In this document: positions 45,243 through 52,662 of the stretch, piece by piece
Layout of the letters: every line of letters begins with the position of its first letter
Position numbering within the stretch: the first letter of the stretch is position 1
NCBI RefSeq assembly: GCF_001613405.1
Contig: NZ_BDCH01000019.1
Span: 372,001 to 436,000 of the forward strand
Length of the DNA stretch: 64,000 nt
DNA from: Nocardia crassostreae
GTDB taxonomy: Bacteria; Actinomycetota; Actinomycetes; Mycobacteriales; Mycobacteriaceae
Direction of reading: 5' to 3'
The notes under the pieces: generated by a model
What the model was told of the DNA's origin: nothing
Database searches by the model: none
What the model saw: the letters and a program-made list of their open reading frames with translations, nothing else
Position numbers and translations under genes: made by a program

Positions 45243-45282
45243 GAAAAGCCGCGGTCCACGGCGGAAACCGTGGACCGCGGCT
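45243..45282 (-). terminator. Terminator of dxs
   Basis: On the minus strand a perfect 15-bp stem (AGCCGCGGTCCACGG / CCGTGGACCGCGGCT) with a six-base loop is followed by TTTTCG. It lies 25 bp after the dxs stop. Confidence 0.88.
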
Positions 45283-45306
45283 GTGCGTCGAACCTGTCCG
45301 GCCGCC

Positions 45307-47322
45307 CTATTCGGCGAGCGCCCGCTCGGCCGGAGCCACCAACTCCTGCTCGGTCAGCAGCGGCGCGTCCGGCGTCGCGCCATTGGCCACCGAGCGCCCG
45401 TTACCGGACACCCCGGTGTCGGACCGCGCGCTGTCGCCGAGCCAACCCGTAATGCGCTGTGCCACATCGGAGGGCGTGAGCCCCAGCTCCTGATGGATCT
45501 TGGCGCGCGAGGCATGATCCAGGAACTCTTGCGGCACACCGAGATCGCGAGTCGGCACATCCACACCGGCGGCGCGCAGCCGCGCCGAGACCGTACAGCC
45601 GATGCCGCCGTGCAGGCCGCTGTCCTCCACGGTGACCACGAGACGGTAGTTCTCGGCCAGCTTGACCACCGTGTCCGAGACCGGCAGCACCCAGCGCGGA
45701 TCGATGACGGTGACCGAAACCCCTTCGGCCCCCAGCAGATCCGCCGTCCGCAGGGCGAGATCGGCGAAGGCGCCGACCGCGACCAGCAGCACATCGCCGT
45801 GCACCGATTGCGCGGAGGCGCCCTCCACATCGGGCAGGCGCAGCACATCGACGCCGTCGAGCCGCTCGACCGCGGAAATATCCTCGGTGACAGTGCCTTT
45901 CGGGAAGCGAATGACGGTGGGCCCGTCGCTGATATGGACGGCCTCGGCCAATTCCTCACGCAGCGTTGCCGCATCGCGCGGAGCGGCCACCCGGATACCC
46001 GGCACGATGCCCAGCACCGACAGATCCCACATGCCATTGTGGCTGGCGCCGTCGTCACCGGTGATGCCCGCGCGGTCGAGCACCAGGGTCACCGGCAGCT
46101 TCAGCAGCGAGACATCCATCAGCAACTGATCGAAGGCGCGATTGAGGAAGGTGGAGTAGATGGCCACCACCGGATGCAGCCCGCCCAGCGCCATACCGGC
46201 CGCCGAGGTGACGGCGTGCTGCTCGGCGATGCCGACATCGAACATGCGCTCCGGGAAGTGCTTCCCGAAGGCCGTCAAACCGGTCGGACCGGGCATGGCG
46301 GCGGTAATGCCGACAATGTCGTCGCGCTGTTCGGCCTGCTCGATGAGCGCATCGGAGAAGACCTTGGTCCAGGTGAGCCCGGAACCGCCCACGGGCTCAC
46401 CAGTCAGCGGATCGATGCGGCCCACGGCATGCATCTGATCGGCCTCGTGATCCTCGGCGGGCTTGTAGCCGCGGCCCTTCTGGGTGACCACGTGCACGAT
46501 GACCGGCCCGCCGAAATCCTTGGCGCGCCGCAGCGCCGCCTCCAGCGCGACGGTGTCGTGCCCGTCGACCGGGCCCACGTACTTGAGCCCGATATCGCTG
46601 AACAGCTCCTGCGGGGCGACGGCGTCCTTTATCCCGGTCTTGATGGCATGCAGCATCGAATAGGCCGAATCCCCCACGCGCGGAATGCTCTGCACAATCC
46701 GCTTGGTGGCGTCGAGCGCATGCTCGTAGGCGGGTTGCATACGCAATCCAGCCAGTCGCTCGGCGAGTCCGCCAATGGTCGGCGCATACGAGCGGCCATT
46801 GTCATTGACCACCATGATGACCGACCGATCCGGCCCGGCGGCGATATTGTTCAGCGCCTCCCAGCACATGCCGCCGGTCAGCGCGCCGTCGCCGACGACC
46901 GCGACCACATGGCGCTTCTGCCGGGTCAGCGCGAACGCCTTCGCCAGCCCGTCCGCGTAGGACAGGGCGGCCGAGGCGTGCGAGGACTCCACCCAGTCGT
47001 GGGCGCTCTCCCCCCGGCACGGATAGCCGGACAGCCCGCCCTCTTTGCGTAGCGTGTCGAACCCGTCCTTACGACCGGTGAGGATCTTGTGCACGTACGC
47101 CTGATGGCCCGTATCGAAGATGATCGGGTCGGCGGGCGAGTCGAAGATCCAGTGCAGCGCGATGGTGAGCTCCACCACGCCGAGATTCGGTCCCAGATGT
47201 CCGCCGGTGACGGCGACCTTGCGCACGAGGAATTCGCGGATCTCCTCGGCCAGCTCATTCAATTCCGGTACCGACAGCCGGCGCAGGTCCTCGGGCGTGT
47301 CGACCCGGGAAAGCACTCCCAC
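45307..47322 (-). CDS. dxs: 1-deoxy-D-xylulose-5-phosphate synthase
   Basis: A 671-residue thiamine diphosphate enzyme that condenses pyruvate and glyceraldehyde 3-phosphate, the entry step to isoprenoids by the MEP route. Seen: EFLVRKVAVTGGHLGPNLGV, DTGHQAYVHKILTGR, the TPP motif GDGALTGGMCWEALNN, KYVGPVDGHD, and DVGIAEQHAVTSAAG with the catalytic Glu. The C-terminus has a 40-residue low-complexity tail. I prefer the GTG at 47322 behind GGAGGGAG; the ATG at 47343 has its AGGAG too close. It is divergent from the glutaminase gene. Confidence 0.95.
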   Translation of the reverse strand: MGVLSRVDTPEDLRRLSVPELNELAEEIREFLVRKVAVTGGHLGPNLGVVELTIALHWIFDSPADPIIFDTGHQAYVHKILTGRKDGFDTLRKEGGLSGYPCRGESAHDWVESSHASAALSYADGLAKAFALTRQKRHVVAVVGDGALTGGMCWEALNNIAAGPDRSVIMVVNDNGRSYAPTIGGLAERLAGLRMQPAYEHALDATKRIVQSIPRVGDSAYSMLHAIKTGIKDAVAPQELFSDIGLKYVGPVDGHDTVALEAALRRAKDFGGPVIVHVVTQKGRGYKPAEDHEADQMHAVGRIDPLTGEPVGGSGLTWTKVFSDALIEQAEQRDDIVGITAAMPGPTGLTAFGKHFPERMFDVGIAEQHAVTSAAGMALGGLHPVVAIYSTFLNRAFDQLLMDVSLLKLPVTLVLDRAGITGDDGASHNGMWDLSVLGIVPGIRVAAPRDAATLREELAEAVHISDGPTVIRFPKGTVTEDISAVERLDGVDVLRLPDVEGASAQSVHGDVLLVAVGAFADLALRTADLLGAEGVSVTVIDPRWVLPVSDTVVKLAENYRLVVTVEDSGLHGGIGCTVSARLRAAGVDVPTRDLGVPQEFLDHASRAKIHQELGLTPSDVAQRITGWLGDSARSDTGVSGNGRSVANGATPDAPLLTEQELVAPAERALAE

Positions 47323-47468
47323 GGCTATTGCTCCCTCCGGCATGTCTCCTGATGATTGCAACAGTCTACGGAGCCCGAACCGGCCCCCGATGCCAGGAAC
47401 GAAGCGCCACCTGCGACATCCCCTGGGAATGTGAGGCTCCACACACACTACCCGGATACAGTGACCCC

Positions 47469-49337
47469 GTGGGCCCCTCCGTTGCGGAAACCCGTGGGAC
47501 GGCTGCGACCGCCAATGGCGTTGTGGCCCGCATCATCGACGAGGTGTACCAGCGCTTCCGCGCCGACACCTCCGGAACGCTGGCCGACTACATTCCGGAA
47601 TTGGCTGCGGTGCAACCGGATTCGTTCGGCGTCTGCCTGGCGACGGCGGACGGTCGGGTGTACGGGAGCGGGGATCTGGAGACCGCCTTCACGATTCAGT
47701 CGATCTCCAAACCGTTCACCTACGCACTCGCGCTGGCCGATCGCGGCACCGCGGAAGTCGCCGAGCGCATCGATGTGGAGCCGACCGGCGAACCGTTCTA
47801 TGAGATCAGTCTCGATCCCCGGACGCAGCGCCCGCGCAACCCGATGATCAATGCCGGTGCAATAGCCGCGGCATCGCTGATCGAGGGCCGCGACGCCGCC
47901 GACCGATTCGAGCGGATCCGCCGCAGCTACAGCCGATTCGCGGGGCGCGAACTGCGCATGAACGAGGCGGTCTACGCCTCCGAGGCACGCACCGGCTACC
48001 GCAATCGCGCCATCGGATATCTGCTGCGCGGGGCCGGGATCATCGATATCGATCCGGACGAAGCGGTCGACCGCTACTTCCGGCAGTGCTCCCTCGATGT
48101 CACCTGCCGCGATCTCGCCCTCATGGCCGCCACCCTCGCCAACAATGGCGTCAACCCGCTCACCCACGAGCGCGCGCTGTCCGGGCCGCTGGTCGAGCAG
48201 GTGCTCAGCGTCATGACCACCTGCGGCATGTACGACGCCGCCGGGGATTGGGTGACCACCGTCGGCCTGCCCGCGAAAAGCGGTGTGGGCGGCGGCATTC
48301 TGGCGGTGCTGCCCGGCCAGATCGGCATTGCCGTGTACTCCCCGCGCCTGGACGCGCACGGCAGCAGCGTGCGCGGCGTGCAGGTCTGCCGCGAACTCTC
48401 GCACCGGCTCGGACTGCACTTCCTGCACGTGACCCGCGCCGCCCACACCGCCATCCGCACCGCGTACTCGGTGACCGAAGCGCCCTCCCGGCTGCGCCGC
48501 GATCCCGACGAACTGGCCCTGCTGCGCCGCTACGGCGACCACGCCCGCATCTTCGAACTGCACGGCGACCTGCTTTTCGCCGGGGCCGAATCCACCGTGC
48601 GCGCCGTCGAGGAAACGCCGGGCGAACTCGACGCGCTCGTCCTGGATCTGCGCGAAGTCGGTTACGTCAGCGCCGTCGCCATCCGCATGCTCGACGATCT
48701 GCAAGCCGAACTCGCCGCCACCGGCTGCCGCGTCGCCCTCGTCGACCCCGAAGCCAAACTCGGCCATTTCTCCTCGAGCCTGGACCCGGCCGACCCGCGC
48801 GGCCGCGTCTTCGCCGACCGCGACAGCGCCACCGAATGGTGCGAACAACTCGTCCTGGACAAGTACCGCCCACCCGGCGAAGCGGCGCACACCGCGCTGA
48901 CCGTCGACCAGCACCCCGCCCTGTCCGACCTCGCCGAACACGAACGCGAAGGCCTCGCAAAGGAATTCGAGATCCGCACCATCGCCCGCGGCGAGCTCGT
49001 CATAGCCCGCGACAGCCCCCGCGCCGGTCTCTTCCTCATCCTTGACGGCCGAGTCCGCATCACCTTCGAGGACCGCTCCGGCCACCGCCACCGCCTGGTC
49101 TCCCTGGCCACCGGCATGTCCTTCGGCGAAATCCCCATGCTGGCCGGTGTCCGCTTCACCAACGACATCTACGCCGAATCCACCGTCCGCCTGGCCGTCC
49201 TCCCACCCGCCAAATTCGACCTCCTGACCAGCGAGGCCCCCGAAATCAAACTAGCCCTCCTCGAACGCCTGGCAGCCACCGCCTACACCCAATCCGACGC
49301 CGCCATCCGCGCCCTAGCCGCCCACGGCGCCCCCTAA
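47469..49337 (+). CDS. glsA: Glutaminase fused to STAS and cyclic-nucleotide-binding domains
   Basis: A 622-residue three-domain protein. Residues about 15-325 are a beta-lactamase-fold glutaminase with the S-x-x-K pair in FTIQSISKPF (Ser78, Lys81), PRNPMINAGAIA, and SGVGGGILAVLPG. Residues about 340-440 are a STAS domain (LDALVLDLREVGYVSAVAIR). Residues about 480-600 are a cNMP-binding domain (LFLILDGRVRITFEDRSG, SFGEIPMLAG). The enzyme frees ammonia and glutamate from glutamine; the extra domains probably control it by a small molecule or partner. This architecture is known in actinobacteria, but the signal is not. GTG start at 47469. Confidence 0.92.
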   Translation: MGPSVAETRGTAATANGVVARIIDEVYQRFRADTSGTLADYIPELAAVQPDSFGVCLATADGRVYGSGDLETAFTIQSISKPFTYALALADRGTAEVAERIDVEPTGEPFYEISLDPRTQRPRNPMINAGAIAAASLIEGRDAADRFERIRRSYSRFAGRELRMNEAVYASEARTGYRNRAIGYLLRGAGIIDIDPDEAVDRYFRQCSLDVTCRDLALMAATLANNGVNPLTHERALSGPLVEQVLSVMTTCGMYDAAGDWVTTVGLPAKSGVGGGILAVLPGQIGIAVYSPRLDAHGSSVRGVQVCRELSHRLGLHFLHVTRAAHTAIRTAYSVTEAPSRLRRDPDELALLRRYGDHARIFELHGDLLFAGAESTVRAVEETPGELDALVLDLREVGYVSAVAIRMLDDLQAELAATGCRVALVDPEAKLGHFSSSLDPADPRGRVFADRDSATEWCEQLVLDKYRPPGEAAHTALTVDQHPALSDLAEHEREGLAKEFEIRTIARGELVIARDSPRAGLFLILDGRVRITFEDRSGHRHRLVSLATGMSFGEIPMLAGVRFTNDIYAESTVRLAVLPPAKFDLLTSEAPEIKLALLERLAATAYTQSDAAIRALAAHGAP

Positions 49338-49342
49338 CCCCC

Positions 49343-49424
49343 GAGTTCACACCCCATAGCCCCGGTTCACACCGCATATCGGTGCGCCGGATGGGGTGTG
49401 AACCGGCGGGAAGGGGTGTGAACC
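49343..49424. repeat. Four-box inverted repeat (GTTCACACC / GGTGTGAAC), hairpin 1
   Basis: Four copies of one 13-base motif: forward at 49345-49357 and 49365-49377, reverse at 49391-49403 and 49411-49423. Copies within each pair are 20 bp apart. The inner pair makes a 16-bp stem with one mismatch (49362-49377 with 49391-49406) and a 13-base loop; the outer copies can extend it. It follows the glutaminase gene and precedes the SIMPL gene, so it may be a terminator, an operator array or both. Confidence 0.8.
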
Positions 49425-49509
49425 GCCTGCTCTCAGCGCGGTACACGGGGGGAAGGGGGCGGCGTCGGTAGCATCGGCGGGGACAGCGGAATCGAGTCAG
49501 GAGGATGGT

Positions 49510-50184
49510 GTGAGCAGTGGCGCGAGTTCGCTCGGCAGTATTACGACGTTCGGTTCCGGGAGTCCGAGTGCTACGCCGGATGTCATGCGGGTGACGATTT
49601 CTGTCGAGACGCGGGCGGAGTCGGTGGGGCCCGCGTATGCGGCGGCGGGGCAGCGGACCGATGCGGTGGTGAAGGTGCTGCGGGCGGATGGGGTGCAGCC
49701 GCGCGATATTTCGACGAGCGGGCTGTCCGTGCGCACCGAAACCGTATGGACGGACGGGAATCGGGAGCAGCTCGTCGGATATATCGCGACTACCTCGCTG
49801 ACGGTGACGCTGCGGGATATCGGTAAGAGTTCCGGGAACGGCGGACCGGCGGAGATCATCGCGCACGCGGTGGACGCGGGCGGGGACGATGTGCGCCTCG
49901 GCGGACTGACACTGACGGTGTCCGACGAGGAGAGCTTGCTCACCCGAGCACGCGATGCCGCCTGGGATCACGCACTGGCCAAGGCCGAGCAATATGCCGC
50001 GCGCGCCGGGCGAACCGTCGGCCCGGTACTCGAGATCACCGAAAACACCTCCGGCCCATCGATACCCACGCCCCGCATGAAGTTCGCCGCCGAGAACGCC
50101 TACGCCGCAGCCGCACCCATCCCGGTCGAACTGGGCGAAAGCGAACTATCCGCCACCGTCCGCGTCACCTGGCAGCTCACCTAA
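49510..50184 (+). CDS. SIMPL-domain (DUF541) protein
   Basis: A 224-residue protein of the SIMPL/DUF541 family: SITTFGSGSPSATPDVMRVTISVET at the start (quoted in part), TDAVVKVLRADGVQPRDISTSGLSV, and a late ALAKAEQYAARAGRTVGPVLEI. Most relatives have a signal peptide or anchor; none is visible here, so it is probably cytosolic or exported by another route. The fold is a ring-forming alpha/beta module; function is poorly known. CAGGAGG lies eight bases before the GTG at 49510. Confidence 0.88.
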   Translation: MSSGASSLGSITTFGSGSPSATPDVMRVTISVETRAESVGPAYAAAGQRTDAVVKVLRADGVQPRDISTSGLSVRTETVWTDGNREQLVGYIATTSLTVTLRDIGKSSGNGGPAEIIAHAVDAGGDDVRLGGLTLTVSDEESLLTRARDAAWDHALAKAEQYAARAGRTVGPVLEITENTSGPSIPTPRMKFAAENAYAAAAPIPVELGESELSATVRVTWQLT

Positions 50185-50204
50185 CCCCGGGCCTCGCCGC
50201 GAAT

Positions 50205-50247
50205 GTGATGGTGCGGGCAAACGTCGAGAAGGTCCCTGCGCCATTAC
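50205..50247. repeat. 43-bp dispersed hairpin repeat, copy 2
   Basis: Matches copy 1 (37825-37867) at 36 of 43 positions. As RNA the ends GTGATGGTGC and GCGCCATTAC pair fully if G-U is allowed, giving a ten-pair stem with a 23-base loop containing GGGCAAACG..GAGAAGG. It lies between the SIMPL gene and a convergent gene of unknown function. Confidence 0.75.
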
Positions 50248-50262
50248 ATGCAGGGCCCTCAG

Positions 50263-51069
50263 TCAGAGGTCTATGTGTGCAAGGAGGCTCGTCGCTCGGG
50301 CAGCGGTCAGCTGGATTCTGAAGCGGGCCGCGTCGGTTCGTGTTCGATGCGGGTGGGGGTTGTCCGAGGCGAGGAGGCGGAGGTCTCGGAGGAGGCGGGT
50401 GCCTTCGCGGACGGTGAGTCGCGCGGTGTCGACCAGGTGGCGGACGTTCTTCGTGCTGTCGAGGTCCTGGGTGCCCGCGGCGTAGGCCGTGAGGTGTTCG
50501 AGGGCGGTGCGGAGGTGCTCCTCGCAGGCGGTGTATTCGCGGCGGGCGTAGAGGTCGGTGGCCTCGCGCAGGTGGTCGAGAGGTGTTTGCTGGCCGCGTA
50601 ATTCGAGTTCGGTCTCGATGAGGGCGATCTGTTCGGCCAGGTGCAGGGGGAGACGATTCGTCGGGCGCAGGCGGCAGCGGCCGGTGGCGTCGGGGCCGTC
50701 GCCGACGCGTTCGATACGTAGCTGGTAGCCGTCCGACAGCAGTGCCGCGCGTAGCTCGGGCAGCCAGGAGGGCAGGTGCTTGCGCTCCACCGACTCGCCG
50801 CGCAGGAACTTCTCGACCGTCACCTCGACCAGGTTCAGCAGCGACCGATCCGCGTCGGCATTACCGCCCAGCGCCGCCATGCGGGCCCCGTACACCGGTG
50901 TAACCAGCCGCCCCCAATAGCTTTCGGCATTCACCCACAGCTCGACCTGATACTCCGGCCGCTTGAGATCCACACTCAACAGCAGCCCCTCGAGGGAGTG
51001 AAACCGGGCCTGATCCCCATAGATCAATTCGGCCACCGACACCAGCGTCGGATCGGACAACGTAGTCAT
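50263..51069 (-). CDS. Hypothetical protein with helical C-terminal domain
   Basis: A 268-residue cytosolic protein that I do not recognise. The N-terminal half is alpha/beta (VSVAELIYGDQARFHSLEGL, VELWVNAESYWGRLVTPVYG). The C-terminal half is helical with EATDLYARREYTACEEHLRT and a charged end rich in Arg, His and Thr; the EEHLRTALEHLTAYA helix looks TPR- or HEPN-like. No catalytic motif is evident. The ATG at 51069 is preferred over ones at 51075 and 51141. Promoter-like TTGACA at 51080-51085 (plus strand) is not on the coding strand. It sits where M. tuberculosis has unrelated genes. Confidence 0.7.
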   Translation of the reverse strand: MTTLSDPTLVSVAELIYGDQARFHSLEGLLLSVDLKRPEYQVELWVNAESYWGRLVTPVYGARMAALGGNADADRSLLNLVEVTVEKFLRGESVERKHLPSWLPELRAALLSDGYQLRIERVGDGPDATGRCRLRPTNRLPLHLAEQIALIETELELRGQQTPLDHLREATDLYARREYTACEEHLRTALEHLTAYAAGTQDLDSTKNVRHLVDTARLTVREGTRLLRDLRLLASDNPHPHRTRTDAARFRIQLTAARATSLLAHIDL

Positions 51070-51117
51070 GATCATTATCTTGACAAACGCCCAACTCCCC
51101 CGCCGCCCAGCCCGTCC

Positions 51118-51179
51118 GCACACCTTCTCGGTACCGCGCACCCCATAGGGAGGGTGTGCGGTCGCGAGAAAAGGTGTGC
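51118..51179. repeat. Related four-box inverted repeat, hairpin 2
   Basis: The left half (51118-51143) starts GCACACCTTCTCGG and ends CGCGCACCC; the right half (51152-51179) mirrors it with GGGTGTGCGG and AAGGTGTGC, with a two-base bulge. It shares CACCCCATAG and the two-left/two-right layout with hairpin 1 at 49343-49424. It lies after the RNA methyltransferase gene and before the unknown gene, so it could end the first transcript. Confidence 0.7.
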
Positions 51180-51195
51180 AGAAGACGAATTGCGA

Positions 51196-52662
51196 TCAGC
51201 GCTCGAGTACGGCGATGCACTCGACGTGGTGTGTCGCGGGAAACGCATCGAACACGCGCAGCCCCACCGGCGCATAACCCGCACCGCGATACAGCCCGAT
51301 ATCCCGCGCAAAAGTGGCCGGGTCACAACCGATATGAACGATCCGCCGCGGCCCCCGCTCGGCAAGCGCGCCGATCACATCCTTGCCCGCCCCCGCCCGC
51401 GGCGGATCCAGCACCACCACATCCGGTGCGGTCGAAGGCTGTTCGACAATCCACCGCTCCACCTGCTCGGCCCGCAACTCGACGGTTCCCAGATCCCGCA
51501 GCGCCGCTTCACCTTCGGTCACTGCCGTCCGCGAGAACTCGACACCGTGCACCGCGCCGGACGCGCCGACCCGATTGGCCAGCCGTGCGGCGAAGACGCC
51601 GATACCGCAGTAGAGATCCCAGGCCAGCGACCCCGGGCTCACATCCGCCCACTCCCCCACCACATCCGAATAGCACTGCGCTGCACCGTAATGCGGCTGC
51701 CAGAACCCCGTGGCCGACAGCTCCCACCGCCGCCCCGAGACATACTGCACGGCCCGACCACTACCCTCGACCACCCGCTCCGCCCGCACACTGTGCGCTG
51801 CCGAACGCCGCGCGGCCGTACTCCGGCGATCCCCGCCACCGCGCCGATCCCGGCCGGGGCGGCCCGCACCATGCCACCCGCCACCCCGATCCTCTTCCGG
51901 CGGAGCCAGTTCGACGATATGCCGAACCCCATCGCCATCCATCGCCACCACGAGATCCGCCCCCGGCGTCCACTCCCGATCGGCGATCCCCGCCATCGCC
52001 CCTGCCATCGGCTGTGGACACCGCAGATCCGCGATGACCTCCGTCCCGCGATACCTGTGCACCCCGGCCCGGCCCTGCCCATCGACCACCAGCCGCACCC
52101 GCGACCGCCAGCCGCCCGAATGCGCCACCGGCACAATGTCGCCCGCACTCGGTGCGCCGTTCCCCGGACCGGCACCGCGCACGGAGAATCCCACCCCGCG
52201 CGCCACACCGCCCACACCGAGCCCGGTGCGACGTCCGCCCACCCCGCCGGTCCGCCGCACCGCAGCGGGGTAATCGGCGACCGCCGGAATCTCCTCGACC
52301 ACGAACTCCGGTTCCCACCCCGCGAGCCGCCGCAGCTGCTCCGCCACCACCGCGGCCTTCAGCTGCCGCTGGGCTTCGGGTGTGGCGAAGGAGAAGTCGC
52401 AACAACCCGCACCGCCGGGCCCCGATACCGGACAGGTCGCCGGTACACGGTCGGCCGATGCCTCCAGAATCTCGACAGCGTCGGCGCGGCAGAACGATCC
52501 CCCGCGATCCTCCGTGACGATCGCCCGCACCAACTCCCCCGGCAGCCCGTGCCGCACGAACAGCACGCGGCCTTCGTGCCGCGCCACACAGAACCCCCCG
52601 TGTCCGGGCGCCCCCAGCCGGACCTCGACAACCGTTCCGCGCCAATCCTCTCCGGAGCTCAC
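51196..52662 (-). CDS. TRAM-domain class I RNA methyltransferase (TrmA/RlmD-like)
   Basis: A 488-residue protein of the uracil-5 RNA methyltransferase family. A TRAM domain is first (VEVRLGAPGHGGFCVARHEG, FVRHGLPGELVRA), then an iron-sulfur cysteine group (CPVSGPGGAGCC), the SAM loop DLYCGIGVFAARLAN, DPPRAGAGKDV and the catalytic Cys in VHIGCDPATFARD. It probably methylates uracil-5 in tRNA or rRNA. Two Gly/Arg-rich insertions (about residues 125-160 and 245-290) are unusual for the family. The GTG shares a base with the APC stop (TAGTG), so the two are translationally coupled, as Rv2690c-Rv2689c. Confidence 0.9.
   Translation of the reverse strand: MSSGEDWRGTVVEVRLGAPGHGGFCVARHEGRVLFVRHGLPGELVRAIVTEDRGGSFCRADAVEILEASADRVPATCPVSGPGGAGCCDFSFATPEAQRQLKAAVVAEQLRRLAGWEPEFVVEEIPAVADYPAAVRRTGGVGGRRTGLGVGGVARGVGFSVRGAGPGNGAPSAGDIVPVAHSGGWRSRVRLVVDGQGRAGVHRYRGTEVIADLRCPQPMAGAMAGIADREWTPGADLVVAMDGDGVRHIVELAPPEEDRGGGWHGAGRPGRDRRGGGDRRSTAARRSAAHSVRAERVVEGSGRAVQYVSGRRWELSATGFWQPHYGAAQCYSDVVGEWADVSPGSLAWDLYCGIGVFAARLANRVGASGAVHGVEFSRTAVTEGEAALRDLGTVELRAEQVERWIVEQPSTAPDVVVLDPPRAGAGKDVIGALAERGPRRIVHIGCDPATFARDIGLYRGAGYAPVGLRVFDAFPATHHVECIAVLER

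Noticed and set aside
45016..47052. A 678-codon plus-strand frame across dxs
   Set aside because: Antisense to dxs, with shadow-type composition.
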